DNA of 64,000 bases, from assembly GCF_001418015.1 (NCBI RefSeq), contig NZ_LIQG01000027.1, positions 62,001 through 126,000 on the forward strand, given 5' to 3'. Every line of letters starts with the position of its first letter. Position 1 is the first letter of the stretch. Source of the stretch: Lacinutrix mariniflava. Its GTDB lineage: Bacteria; Bacteroidota; Bacteroidia; Flavobacteriales; Flavobacteriaceae. This document shows, one piece after another, positions 44,645-53,950 of this stretch. Under the pieces are notes generated by a model. The model saw nothing but the letters and a program-made list of their open reading frames with translations, ran no database searches and was not told the DNA's origin. Made by a program: the position numbers and the translations under genes.

Positions 44645-45730
44645 TTAGTTTAGTGTTAAACTGTACGTGTAATGTCTTGGTGTACTAAAATCTAAAACAA
44701 TAGTATAGTTTCCGGCGGATGGTACAAGAATGTTGGTTCCAGACGCTAATTCTAAAATGCCATCACCTTCATCATCTCCATAATTCCAATCCCAAGTATC
44801 ATTAGATCTAAATTTAATTTCTTCGGCTGTTAAGTCCATAGTGATTGTCCAAGTTGAAGTTGCGCTATCGTAAGTCATATCTGTATCGTCATCCCAAGAC
44901 CCTGTTGCAGAACCAATAACTGCCCAGTTGTGTAATGTTTCAGAATACTCTAATACATCTGCATCTGTATTTGCTTGTACAAAGTAATAACCAGCACCAT
45001 TAGGAGGAGCAATATTACCTTCATCTTCATCTATTAAAACCTGTGTGTAAGAACCATTTGTCCCAGAAGCGTCACCCCAATCGGTATTTCCCCATTCGTA
45101 ATTTCCTTCGTCATTAGTGGCGATAAATTTATGTTCGCCATCAAGCCAAACATATCCCTCGTAATCTGTTTCTCCGTAAGCAGACGCAAATAGACTAGGA
45201 GCAGAAGCTGGGTCCCAACCTTGATGATTACCTGGTACACCAAGTTTTGGAGCTTCTGTAGTATATGGCGTTATAGATACAGTTACCATTTCTGAATAAA
45301 TAGCTTCAGAACCATTATCTCCAATAGTTGATTTAATACGCATATCTACATCAGAAGATGCAAAAGGCGTTAAGCCTAATATGCCAACAGCGATGCCGTT
45401 TAATTCTTCATTAGTCCAAGCTAAATAATTATTTGTTGTTGTTACAATGTCAAAAGGCGTTTCAAAATTTGTTCCAGCGATTGCAAGTTGTATTGTGTTA
45501 TCTATTACTGTTGGAATATTATAGGTCGCATCTTCCCATACAATAGTTGTTGCTGTGCCTGTTGGATTTGAAATGTCTAAAACAAGTCCAGTTCCAGAAG
45601 TGGGTAAGTTAATAGTTGCTGCTGTAGATTCAGAGGATTGTATTGCAAAAATATTATCATCGTCTTCTTGACAAGAGTTAAAGCCAATTACAGCTATAAC
45701 TAGTAGTAATAAAATTTTAAAATTTTTCAT
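44645..45730 (-). CDS. susE: SusE-like starch-binding outer membrane lipoprotein
   Basis: 361 residues. The lipoprotein signal peptide ends FNSC with Cys at 20; the following QEDDDN is acidic, like flavobacterial surface-export signals. An N-terminal SusE-type Ig-like domain (about 25-150) is followed by two starch-binding-type beta modules with aromatic patches (HQGWDP, WDWNYGDDEGDG, HYTYSLTLN). SusE/F proteins hold starch at the surface for SusCD. It is 15 bp downstream of susD. Confidence 0.87.
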   Translation of the reverse strand: MKNFKILLLLVIAVIGFNSCQEDDDNIFAIQSSESTAATINLPTSGTGLVLDISNPTGTATTIVWEDATYNIPTVIDNTIQLAIAGTNFETPFDIVTTTNNYLAWTNEELNGIAVGILGLTPFASSDVDMRIKSTIGDNGSEAIYSEMVTVSITPYTTEAPKLGVPGNHQGWDPASAPSLFASAYGETDYEGYVWLDGEHKFIATNDEGNYEWGNTDWGDASGTNGSYTQVLIDEDEGNIAPPNGAGYYFVQANTDADVLEYSETLHNWAVIGSATGSWDDDTDMTYDSATSTWTITMDLTAEEIKFRSNDTWDWNYGDDEGDGILELASGTNILVPSAGNYTIVLDFSTPRHYTYSLTLN

Positions 45731-45745
45731 TGTTATTTTTTTAAA

Positions 45746-47287
45746 TTAGTAACCTGGATTTTGTTGTAAGTTTGGATTTGCTTCTAAAGCTGTTTGTGGG
45801 ATTGGAAAAACTTTATAAGTGTCTGGAATAGAGGTTCCGTTAAGTGTACCACCTTTCCATGGCCATAAATAACTTCCACCAGTAAATTTTCCAAAACGAA
45901 TAAGATCTGTTCTTCTATGTCCTTCTAGATTTAGTTCTCTTCCTCTTTCATCAATAATGAAATCTAGATTTAAATCTGCCATTTCTATTGGAGTTGCACC
46001 AGACCTTGTTCTTACTTGATTTACGTAAGAAAGTGCATCTTGCATATTTGAATTTGTAGCGCCTCTTAAAGTACATTCAGCATACATTAAATAAGCATCA
46101 GACAAACGATATAAAGGAAAATCTGTTCCAGAAAATTCTGTTGGAGTATAGGTCGAATTAAAAGTGGTATTTCTAAATTTAATCGATGGGTAACCATCCG
46201 TCCAAACGGTGTAATCCGTCATTTCGTAATTATGTCCTTCTGTCCAGAATAAACTTGCTCTATCATCGGTTGACGAATCTAAGTCTCCAAATAAACCATA
46301 CCATGCTTTTGTTGCTCTGTGACCTTGCCAACCTTGGGTTGCCCCAAAATCTGAAATCGTAATAGTATCAGGACTTAAACTACCATTAACAATATATGTT
46401 GTATTACCAAAACTTTGACTATCAATAGGGTCCGCAATCAAAGGATAGATAATTTCAGAAGACGTATCATTATCTCCAGAAAAATTCTCGACAAAGTTAT
46501 TGGTTAAAGAATAACTTCCTTCGGTAATAACTTTGTTAACGTAAGTGAATGCTTCATTATATCTAGGTGTACCAGTATATACTTCTGCATTTATATATAG
46601 CTTTGCCAATAACATATCTACTACAAAAGTATTAGCTCTACCATAACCGTTAAAGCTTCCTATTAAAGGTTCTATTGCAAGCAATTCTGATTCTACATAA
46701 TTAAATAACTCTTCTCTTGAAGATTCTGATAATAATTCGGACTGCCCAAAATTTTCATCAGTAGCTAAAACACCTTTGCCAAAGATATCGATAACATAAA
46801 AATAGGCTAGAGCTCTTAAGAAACGGACTTCTGATACTACAGATTCTCCTGGATCTGTGCTAGCACTATTTAGTACATTTAATAAGTTGTTACATTGCGG
46901 AATAGTATAATAAGCTCTGTTATATAAATATCTAAAAAACTTATTATTACTAGTCCATTCCGAAGTTGTAGTTAATTGATCTAAACCGTCATCTCCCCAA
47001 CGGTTTTTCATACCATCTGCTGTAAAATCTTGTAAGTTTACAATACCTCTTAAAAAAGGAGATTCTCCGGCGTCATCACTAATATCTGAACTACCTGGGC
47101 CACTTGGTCCTGATAAAGCAAATGAAGCATATAATCTAGAAAGAATACCTTCTACCGCATTGGGATCGTTTGCTAGTAGTTGTTCTAGCGTTAATTCTAC
47201 TTTAGGTTCAGTATCAAGATCGTTGACACAAGACGATATTATTGAAAATAACGTCAATCCTAAAAATGTTAATATTACTTTTTTCAT
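45746..47287 (-). CDS. susD: SusD/RagB-family starch-binding lipoprotein
   Basis: 513 residues from the ATG at 47287 (MKKVILTFLGL), which avoids overlap with susC. The lipobox ends IISSC with Cys at 20. Family features are LEQLLANDPNAVEGILSRLYA at the start, the helical SusD_RagB repeats, LRALAYFYVIDIFG, and the C-terminal block IDERGRELNLEGHRRTDLIRF. SusD forms the hinged lid over the SusC barrel and captures oligosaccharide. It lies 10 bp after susC. Confidence 0.95.
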   Translation of the reverse strand: MKKVILTFLGLTLFSIISSCVNDLDTEPKVELTLEQLLANDPNAVEGILSRLYASFALSGPSGPGSSDISDDAGESPFLRGIVNLQDFTADGMKNRWGDDGLDQLTTTSEWTSNNKFFRYLYNRAYYTIPQCNNLLNVLNSASTDPGESVVSEVRFLRALAYFYVIDIFGKGVLATDENFGQSELLSESSREELFNYVESELLAIEPLIGSFNGYGRANTFVVDMLLAKLYINAEVYTGTPRYNEAFTYVNKVITEGSYSLTNNFVENFSGDNDTSSEIIYPLIADPIDSQSFGNTTYIVNGSLSPDTITISDFGATQGWQGHRATKAWYGLFGDLDSSTDDRASLFWTEGHNYEMTDYTVWTDGYPSIKFRNTTFNSTYTPTEFSGTDFPLYRLSDAYLMYAECTLRGATNSNMQDALSYVNQVRTRSGATPIEMADLNLDFIIDERGRELNLEGHRRTDLIRFGKFTGGSYLWPWKGGTLNGTSIPDTYKVFPIPQTALEANPNLQQNPGY

Positions 47288-47297
47288 AATTATTTTT

Positions 47298-50200
47298 TTA
47301 AAAATCAATATTTACACCAAAACTTACTGTTGTAGGTCTTGGATAAAATGCACCATCAATTCCACCGTTATTTTCAGGGTCTTGCCCATCATAATTAGTA
47401 ATTATAAATGGATTGTTAACAGAACCGTACAATCTCATACGTGTGTTTTTAATAAAATTGTCATCAAAACTATAACCTAATACAATATTTTGACATCTTA
47501 AAAATGCGGCATCTTGCAAGAAATAGTCTGAAAATTGAGTGTTACCAATAACTTCATCAAATACTGGATTCGCAGCGCCATCATAAAAATTTAAAACATT
47601 AGTAATACTTGTATTGTTATTTGGTTCTGCACTGCCTACGTGACCATATCTTAGTTCATTAAAATCGTAAAGCTTACCATCTAGCTGTCCACGGAAACTT
47701 GTCGATAAATCGAAGTTTTTATAATTAACATTTATACCGAAACCAAACGTCCAATTTGGCGCTAATGCTTCATAATACTTGTCTTCTTCCGTTATTTGGT
47801 TATCATTATTTAAATCTACAAAAGCACCAGGAATTGGATTTCCTGAACCATCGTAAACTTGTTTAAAAACTCCAGCTAAACCAGGCTCTTCTCCTAACTT
47901 ATTAAAAAATAAATTAGAACCTGTTCCTAGTAAACCTCCACCAATTCTTAAGGTACTAATTCCACCTAAATCGGTAACTTCAGTAGTGGCATAACCTATG
48001 TTACCATTAAAAGAAATACTAAAATTATCATTTTGGATAGGGTTTAAATTTAAATTTAGTTCAAAACCTTCGCTTTCCGTTGATCCTATATTTTTTATAA
48101 AAGAATCTGTTAAGCCTTGTCCTGGAGGAATTAAAGCATCTGTTAATAAATCGGTAGTCTCTCTCTTAAAGATATCGACAGAACCATTTATAAAACTATT
48201 TTTAAATAGGTTAAAGTCTAAACCAATATTATAAGTAGATGTTTTTTCCCAAGTTAAACCTGTTTGAAAAGGTAAAGCTGAATATAAATTTGCACCTGGC
48301 AAGTATTGACTGTTTTGAGAGCCAATAGCAAATAGTGGACTGGTTGGGTAATACGTTCCAACGGCTCCAGCAATATTTTGCTGTCCAGTTTTTCCATAGC
48401 CTAATCTTAATTTTAAGTCATTGACAAAATTGACGTTTTTTAGAAAATTCTCTTGCTTAATTTTCCAAGCTAATGCAGCCGCAGGAAAGAATCCCCAAGC
48501 TTCCTGTGCCCAAACATCATCTGTAACAAAAAACGAAGAACCATCTGCTCTTAAAGATACAGTTACTAGGTATTTGTCTAAAATGTTAATGTTAGAACGG
48601 CCAAAGAAAGATTGAAGGTTTTGATCGTTGAAATATCTATTATTAGGATTTGCCGGATTAAAATTTTCTTCTCTTATTCCTGTGTCTGGATTATTTTGAA
48701 AACGATCGCTGTTTCCATCAGTTTTAAAGTTTTGATAAGAGTAACCTAGTTGTACATCATATCTGTTTACAAAACTGTCTTCTAATTCCTTGGTGTACTG
48801 TAAGTAGGAATCGAAGGTGGTATTTGTAATATGTTGTCTTTCTTTGTAGTTTGTACCAGGATTAAATATAACGGCATTATCATTTGTAGCATCTATTCCA
48901 AAGGCAGAAATAGCATTGTTATCGAAATTTTCCTTAATTTTTGAACTCGAAGCATCTAAACCAACATTAACTACAGCACGTAATTCAGGTAGGAAAGGTA
49001 ATGTATAATCTAATTGTACATTACCTAAAAATCTATAAGCACGCTCCGAACGTTGCCTTTGTTCTAAAAGCGCTAATGGGTTAGATTGACCATCAATTAA
49101 TAATCGTGTTCCGTCTAAAGCAGTATTAGTGTAGTATCCACCAAAAATAGAATTATTGTCGTAAACAGGTTTTGTTGGGTCAAAAACTGTAGCACCTCCT
49201 AGGGCTCCACCTGCATCTGTTGCATTTTTGTCTACAAAAGTTAATTTGGCATTAGCATCAATCTTCAAATTACCATCTAATAATTTTGGTGTTAATTTAA
49301 TGGCTGCGCTGTAGCGCTCGTAATCATCTGTTCTAACAACACCTTCTAGATTGCTGTATCCCAGAGATGCTCTAAAAGGTAGATTTTCTCCCAAATTAGC
49401 TCGAACGCTAAAGTTTGTGTTTGAAGAAACAGCAGTTCTTAATATAACATCTCTCCAGTCTGTATCGTAAATAGCTCTATTTTCTGTTCCTGTAATATTA
49501 CCATCTGTATCATAGGTGTTTACTTGTATTATACGAGAAGGTTCAGTTGTAGAAACTTCTCCTACGGCAACACCTAAGTTTTGTTCTAATGTTGGGTGAT
49601 ATTGTTTAATAAAGCGAACGTATTCATCACTAGTCATCATGTCCAACCCTTCACCAGCCGAATCAATAGAAACATTGGAAGAAACACTATATTTAGCTTT
49701 TCCTGAAGTTCCTTTTTTAGTAGTAATTATAATAACACCATTAGATGCCCTAGAACCATAAATAGCAGTTGCAGAAGCGTCTTTTAATATAGAGAAACTT
49801 TCAACATCATTTGGGTTTACTAGTGATAATGGATTAGATACACCTGCTGGATTTTGTCCGCCAAGCGGAATACCATCAATAACAATTAAAGGACTATTAT
49901 CTGCAAATAAAGAGGCACCTCCACGTATTCTTATGGTTGGTGCAGAATCTGGAGATCCACCACTATCTGTAATTCTAACACCAGCTGCTTTACCACGTAA
50001 TAATTGGTCTGTAGAAGTAATAGGGCCTTTGTTAAAATCTTTAGAAGAAACGACATCTACCGATCCTGTTAAGTCTTCTTTTTTAACACTACCATATCCT
50101 ATAATTACAACCTCGTCTAATCTAGAGGCATCTTCTATTAAAGAAATATTTATGTTAGATTGACCCGAATAAGTAACTTCTTGTGTAATATAACCCACAA

Positions 50201-50420
50201 AAGAGAACTCTAAGACATCACCATTATTAACTCTAACTTGGTATTCTCCATCAAAATCCGTAGAAGTCCCTTGGTTTGTGCCTTTAATAATCAAATTCAC
50301 TCCTGGTAAAGGTGAAGATGAGGCTTGTTCTGTAACCGTTCCATTTACCGTATTTTGTGCTAACAAAAGTGTGGGTAATACCAAAATGGTGAACAGTAAA
50401 CTATTAAAAATTGTTTTCAT
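47298..50420 (-). CDS. susC: SusC/RagA-family TonB-linked outer membrane transporter
   Basis: 1040 residues with a signal peptide (ends LLLAQ). A carboxypeptidase-like regulatory domain (about 24-98) precedes the TonB-dependent plug, which opens LDEVVIIGYGSVKKEDLTGS at 101-120 and contains LLRGKAAGVRI and IRIRGGASLF; a 22-strand barrel ends in the aromatic VSFGVNIDF. It imports maltooligosaccharides across the outer membrane using TonB energy, with SusD as lid. The start lies 266 bp from the divergent lacI-type regulator; that gap holds a LacI-type operator candidate and a 17-bp element shared with the MFS gene leader. Confidence 0.95.
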   Translation of the reverse strand: MKTIFNSLLFTILVLPTLLLAQNTVNGTVTEQASSSPLPGVNLIIKGTNQGTSTDFDGEYQVRVNNGDVLEFSFVGYITQEVTYSGQSNINISLIEDASRLDEVVIIGYGSVKKEDLTGSVDVVSSKDFNKGPITSTDQLLRGKAAGVRITDSGGSPDSAPTIRIRGGASLFADNSPLIVIDGIPLGGQNPAGVSNPLSLVNPNDVESFSILKDASATAIYGSRASNGVIIITTKKGTSGKAKYSVSSNVSIDSAGEGLDMMTSDEYVRFIKQYHPTLEQNLGVAVGEVSTTEPSRIIQVNTYDTDGNITGTENRAIYDTDWRDVILRTAVSSNTNFSVRANLGENLPFRASLGYSNLEGVVRTDDYERYSAAIKLTPKLLDGNLKIDANAKLTFVDKNATDAGGALGGATVFDPTKPVYDNNSIFGGYYTNTALDGTRLLIDGQSNPLALLEQRQRSERAYRFLGNVQLDYTLPFLPELRAVVNVGLDASSSKIKENFDNNAISAFGIDATNDNAVIFNPGTNYKERQHITNTTFDSYLQYTKELEDSFVNRYDVQLGYSYQNFKTDGNSDRFQNNPDTGIREENFNPANPNNRYFNDQNLQSFFGRSNINILDKYLVTVSLRADGSSFFVTDDVWAQEAWGFFPAAALAWKIKQENFLKNVNFVNDLKLRLGYGKTGQQNIAGAVGTYYPTSPLFAIGSQNSQYLPGANLYSALPFQTGLTWEKTSTYNIGLDFNLFKNSFINGSVDIFKRETTDLLTDALIPPGQGLTDSFIKNIGSTESEGFELNLNLNPIQNDNFSISFNGNIGYATTEVTDLGGISTLRIGGGLLGTGSNLFFNKLGEEPGLAGVFKQVYDGSGNPIPGAFVDLNNDNQITEEDKYYEALAPNWTFGFGINVNYKNFDLSTSFRGQLDGKLYDFNELRYGHVGSAEPNNNTSITNVLNFYDGAANPVFDEVIGNTQFSDYFLQDAAFLRCQNIVLGYSFDDNFIKNTRMRLYGSVNNPFIITNYDGQDPENNGGIDGAFYPRPTTVSFGVNIDF

Positions 50421-50451
50421 ATAATACTATTAAGTTAGTTTTTAATACATG

Positions 50452-50468
50452 CTTATATTTTACTTCTC
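50452..50468. repeat. 17-bp element shared with the MFS leader (copy 1, upstream of susC)
   Basis: CTTATATTTTACTTCTC on the + strand, 31 nt upstream of the susC start codon (gene on the - strand). An exact second copy lies at 51778-51794. Confidence 0.75.
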
Positions 50469-50528
50469 GATGATAAATCTATGTAAATAAAATGTTAAAT
50501 TTGGTAGAAGCCTTGTTTTTAAAGGTAG

Positions 50529-50542
50529 CGCAAACGTTTTCG
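50529..50542. promoter_or_regulatory. Candidate LacI-family operator
   Basis: CGCAAACGTTTTCG is a near-palindrome with the central AAACGTTT typical of LacI/GalR-family sites; maltose regulators of this family bind very similar sequences. It lies between susC and the LacI-type regulator gene and could control both. No second good copy was found by eye near the MFS gene. Confidence 0.6.
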
Positions 50543-50649
50543 TGTTGACAACTTTCTTAAATACTGAGAATTATCTAATTTAAATTATAAATTATTGCGC
50601 TTTTTTAAATAATACAGACCTTTTTTATTAAATAAGTAGCAAAAGCTTG

Positions 50650-50657
50650 TATTTTTG
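50650..50657 (+). promoter_or_regulatory. Candidate -7 element for the LacI-type regulator gene
   Basis: TATTTTTG matches TAnnTTTG, 28 nt before the start codon. The -33 region is only T-rich, so support is weak. Confidence 0.38.
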
Positions 50658-50685
50658 AGATTATTATAACTTTATACTGAATAGA

Positions 50686-51726
50686 ATGAAACGAAAAGTA
50701 ACGCTTAAACAAATAGCAAAAGAGTTGGATGTATCCATATCCACCGTGTCTAAGGCATTAAGAAACAGTAAAGAGATTAGTGAAGATACTAGAGAAAAGG
50801 TTCAAGCATTTGCGAAGTTATTTAATTATAGACCTAATAATATCGCTTTAAGTTTAAAAAACCGAAAGACTAAAACTATTGGTGTTATTATTCCAGAAAT
50901 TGTTCATCACTTCTTTTCAAAAGTAATTAGAGGTATAGAGTTAGTGGCTAACAAAAGAGGATATAATGTTATTGTAGGTTTGTCTAATGAGTCTTTTTCT
51001 AAGGAGGTTATAAATATGGAAATGTTAGCAAACGGTAGTATTGATGGATTTATTTTGTCAATATCAAAAGAAACCTTGCTACAACAAGATTATCATCATT
51101 TTATAGAAACGATAAATCAAGGTATGCCAATTGTAATGTTTGATCGTGTGGTTAATGAAGTGAATTGTGATAAAGTTATTGTAGATGATTTACAAGGATC
51201 TAAAAAAGCAGTAAATAAACTCATTGAGAAAGGATGTAAAAATATTGCGATTATTACAACTAAAGATTATGTAAGCGTAGGAAAACTAAGAACACAAGGC
51301 TATTTAGAAGCACTAGAAGAAAATAATATAAAAGCTAAGGGTAGTCTTATTTTAAAAGTTGACGATGCATTTGTTTCAGACGATGATCTAGAGGTCTTAG
51401 AAAGGGAAATAGTCGCTTTATTTGAAAGTAATAAAAGTATAGATGGTGTTTTTGCTGTGAACGAATTATATGCAATTACCGTAATGAAGGTTGCTCGAAA
51501 ATTAGGATTAAGTATTCCAGAAGACGTTCAAGTTATTGGTTTTACAGACGGAGTGTTATCTAAACACGCAACACCAAGTTTAACAACAGTAAGCCAGCAT
51601 GCTCAGGAAATGGGAGAGAAATCTGCAGAATTGTTAATAAATAATCTAGAAATAGAAGAGGATGAAGATCATTACCAAACAGTAGTGATAGAGACCGAAT
51701 TGATAGAGCGTAATTCAACAAAATAA
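50686..51726 (+). CDS. LacI-family transcriptional regulator of the starch locus
   Basis: 346 residues. The N-terminal helix-turn-helix and hinge read VTLKQIAKELDVSISTVSKALRNS, followed by a periplasmic-binding-protein-like effector domain (IGVIIPEIVHHFFSKVIRGI ... DVQVIGFTDGVLSKHATPSLTT). Such regulators commonly sense maltose or a derivative in this kind of locus. It is divergent from susC and upstream of the MFS, pgmB and GH65 genes, so it can act on both arms. Whether it represses or activates cannot be told from sequence. Confidence 0.94.
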   Translation: MKRKVTLKQIAKELDVSISTVSKALRNSKEISEDTREKVQAFAKLFNYRPNNIALSLKNRKTKTIGVIIPEIVHHFFSKVIRGIELVANKRGYNVIVGLSNESFSKEVINMEMLANGSIDGFILSISKETLLQQDYHHFIETINQGMPIVMFDRVVNEVNCDKVIVDDLQGSKKAVNKLIEKGCKNIAIITTKDYVSVGKLRTQGYLEALEENNIKAKGSLILKVDDAFVSDDDLEVLEREIVALFESNKSIDGVFAVNELYAITVMKVARKLGLSIPEDVQVIGFTDGVLSKHATPSLTTVSQHAQEMGEKSAELLINNLEIEEDEDHYQTVVIETELIERNSTK

Positions 51727-51736
51727 AAAAATAACA

Positions 51737-51765
51737 TTGCCGATTTAAAATCTTTTATATCTTTA
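51737..51765 (+). promoter_or_regulatory. Promoter for the MFS-pgmB-GH65 operon
   Basis: TTG at 51737-51739 and TATCTTTA at 51758-51765 with an 18-nt spacer (last base deviates from consensus). A TGCCG/CGGCA inverted pair (51738-51742 and 51766-51770 approximately) brackets it. The leader to the ATG at 51857 would be about 85 nt. Confidence 0.5.
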
Positions 51766-51777
51766 CGGCATTCAAAA

Positions 51778-51794
51778 CTTATATTTTACTTCTC
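51778..51794. repeat. 17-bp element shared with the susC upstream region (copy 2)
   Basis: CTTATATTTTACTTCTC on the + strand, within the predicted leader of the MFS gene and identical to 50452-50468. Confidence 0.75.
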
Positions 51795-51806
51795 AGGTAA
51801 TTAAGT

Positions 51807-51831
51807 TTTGATAAGTAACATGCTTATCAAA
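51807..51831. repeat. Perfect inverted repeat in the MFS leader
   Basis: TTTGATAAG / CTTATCAAA with a 7-nt TAACATG spacer, ending 25 nt before the start codon. It could fold in the mRNA or bind a dimeric regulator. Confidence 0.7.
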
Positions 51832-51856
51832 TAGTAATAATTTAAACTTACTATTT

Positions 51857-53230
51857 ATGAAAAAGCGTATGCTTGGATTTTGGGAAATTTGGAACATGAG
51901 TTTCGGTTTCTTAGGGATTCAATTTGGTTTCGCCTTGCAAGGCACTTCAATGACAAGAATATTTCAAACATTAGGAGCTGCTCCTGATGAGATTCCTATG
52001 CTGTGGATTGCTGCACCTCTAACAGGTCTGCTTGTTCAACCTATTATTGGTTATATGAGTGATCGCACTTGGAGTGAGCGATGGGGACGTAGAAAACCGT
52101 TCTTTTTAATTGGCGCAGTACTAAGTACTATGGCCTTATTTTTTATGCCGTATTCACCTATACTATGGGTGGCAGCAGGACTCTTATGGATTTTAGATGC
52201 GTCTATTAATATTTCAATGGAGCCTTTTCGCGCTTTAGTAGCAGATAAGCTTCCAGAGTCTCAACGCTCTTACGGTTTTGTAATGCAAGCTTTAATTATT
52301 GGAATAGGAACTTGGATTGCCAGTAGTTTGCCAGAAATAGTATCCTATTTCGGGATAAGTAACTCAGCAGACTCAGGCGTTTTACCAATGTCCGTAAAGC
52401 TATCCTTTGCAATTGGTGCTTTTGTGTTTTTAGTAAGTATTCTCTATACCGTTTTTACAACTACAGAATATCCACCTGAAGATATGGAGGAATTCAAAAA
52501 AGAAAAAGCGAAGAAAAATCAATTCATTCCAGACATTCTAAACAATATTGGTAACATGCCATTAACAATGAAAAAACTTGGATTGATCCAGTTTTTCTCA
52601 TGGTTTGCATTTTTCACCATGTGGAGTATGGCAAATCCAGCGCTAACAGAACATGTGTTTAAAACACCAGCACCTGTAGAAACCGCTTATAATATGTCTA
52701 TTCCGGCTCAAGCCGAAGCTTTTAATATTGTAAATACGGCTTTTCAAGAATCGTCAAACGCAATAGGATCAGCAATGGGTGTTTATGGACTGTCATCTAT
52801 GGCGTTTGCTTTATTACTAGTTTTTTACACCTCTAGAAAAAATATTAATAGAAAGTATGTCCATATGGCATCGCTAATATTAGGAGGTTTAGGTTTTGTT
52901 TTAATGAACTACACCTCGCCCGAAAACTTAAAATGGTGCTTTGTATTAATTGGATTTGCTTGGGGAAGTATTTTATCAATGCCATATGCTATGTTATCAA
53001 GTTCTGTCGATCCCAAAAAGATGGGAATGTTCATGGGGATTTTCAATATGTTTATTGTCATTCCGCAAATTATCGCAGCATTAGGAGGTATTAATTTTAT
53101 CTCAGGTTTATTAGGGAAAGATGCTATAAATGCAATGACTGTTGCAGGAATAAGTTTAATAATTGCAGGCTTATGCAACCTCTTAATTACAAACAAGCAC
53201 GCAATTTCATATCAAGTAGAAGACATATAA
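51857..53230 (+). CDS. MFS sugar transporter (maltose-type)
   Basis: 457 residues with about twelve membrane segments. The start MKKRMLGFWEIWNMSFGFLG and the loop after TM2, GYMSDRTWSERWGRRKPFF, are characteristic of the MFS/GPH-like maltose and sucrose transporters found in Bacteroidota maltodextrin loci. It should move maltose or short maltodextrins from periplasm to cytoplasm by proton symport. pgmB follows after 3 bp and GH65 after that, matching cytoplasmic phosphorolysis of the imported sugar. Confidence 0.9.
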   Translation: MKKRMLGFWEIWNMSFGFLGIQFGFALQGTSMTRIFQTLGAAPDEIPMLWIAAPLTGLLVQPIIGYMSDRTWSERWGRRKPFFLIGAVLSTMALFFMPYSPILWVAAGLLWILDASINISMEPFRALVADKLPESQRSYGFVMQALIIGIGTWIASSLPEIVSYFGISNSADSGVLPMSVKLSFAIGAFVFLVSILYTVFTTTEYPPEDMEEFKKEKAKKNQFIPDILNNIGNMPLTMKKLGLIQFFSWFAFFTMWSMANPALTEHVFKTPAPVETAYNMSIPAQAEAFNIVNTAFQESSNAIGSAMGVYGLSSMAFALLLVFYTSRKNINRKYVHMASLILGGLGFVLMNYTSPENLKWCFVLIGFAWGSILSMPYAMLSSSVDPKKMGMFMGIFNMFIVIPQIIAALGGINFISGLLGKDAINAMTVAGISLIIAGLCNLLITNKHAISYQVEDI

Positions 53231-53233
53231 CAG

Positions 53234-53890
53234 ATGAGTAATAAAGGATTTATATTCGATTTAGATGGTGTCATCGTAGACACAGCGAAATATCATTTTT
53301 TAGCATGGAAAAAATTAGCTAATCAATTAGGTTTCGAATTTACAAAAGAAGAAAACGAATTATTTAAAGGCGTTAGCAGAAAACGTTGTTTAGAGATTTT
53401 ATTAGATATAGGAAAAATAGAAGCTTCGCAAGAGCAATTTGATATCTGGATGGTCGAAAAGAATGTAGACTATTTACACTACATAGAAAACATGGACGAG
53501 TCAGAGATTCTACCAGATGTTCCTAAGGTGCTACAGTTTTTAAAAGACAATAACATTCCAATTGCATTAGGTTCTGCAAGTAAAAATGCACGCCCAATTT
53601 TAGAGAAAGTTAAGTTGCTCCATTATTTTGATGCTATTGTAGATGGCAATAATGTAACCAAAGCAAAACCAGATCCAGAAGTGTTTTTACTTGCAGCAAA
53701 ACAGCTAGGCGTAGACGCTAAAGATTGTGTCGTTTTTGAGGATGCTGTTGCAGGTATTGAAGCTGCCAATGCGGCAAACATGATATCCATTGGTATTGGA
53801 GAACGAAACATATTAAATGAAGCCGATTATATTTTTTCAGATTTTACTGAAATGGAAAATGACTTCATTCAAGAATTATTAAATAGATAA
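53234..53890 (+). CDS. pgmB: Beta-phosphoglucomutase
   Basis: 218 residues, HAD superfamily. The nucleophile D9 and general acid/base D11 are in IFDLDGVIVDT; the core lysine is in ALGSASKNA and the metal Asp pair in VVFEDAVAGIEAA. The cap region KGVSRKRCLEILL is the substrate-specificity loop of beta-PGMs. It converts beta-glucose-1-phosphate from the GH65 enzyme encoded by the next gene into glucose-6-phosphate. Confidence 0.95.
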   Translation: MSNKGFIFDLDGVIVDTAKYHFLAWKKLANQLGFEFTKEENELFKGVSRKRCLEILLDIGKIEASQEQFDIWMVEKNVDYLHYIENMDESEILPDVPKVLQFLKDNNIPIALGSASKNARPILEKVKLLHYFDAIVDGNNVTKAKPDPEVFLLAAKQLGVDAKDCVVFEDAVAGIEAANAANMISIGIGERNILNEADYIFSDFTEMENDFIQELLNR

Positions 53891-53904
53891 AAATAGTGAT
53901 TGTT

Positions 53905-53926
53905 ACACGGAGCATAGTCGAAGTGT
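53905..53926. repeat. Intergenic hairpin element upstream of the GH65 gene
   Basis: ACAC...GTGT arms around GGAGCATAGTCGAA. A very similar short element (ACACTTCGACTATGCTC...GTGT on the reverse strand) is, from memory, common between genes in Flavobacteriaceae. It ends 24 nt before the GH65 start codon. Confidence 0.55.
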
Positions 53927-53950
53927 TTGTCATCAAAAAAATATAAAAAA

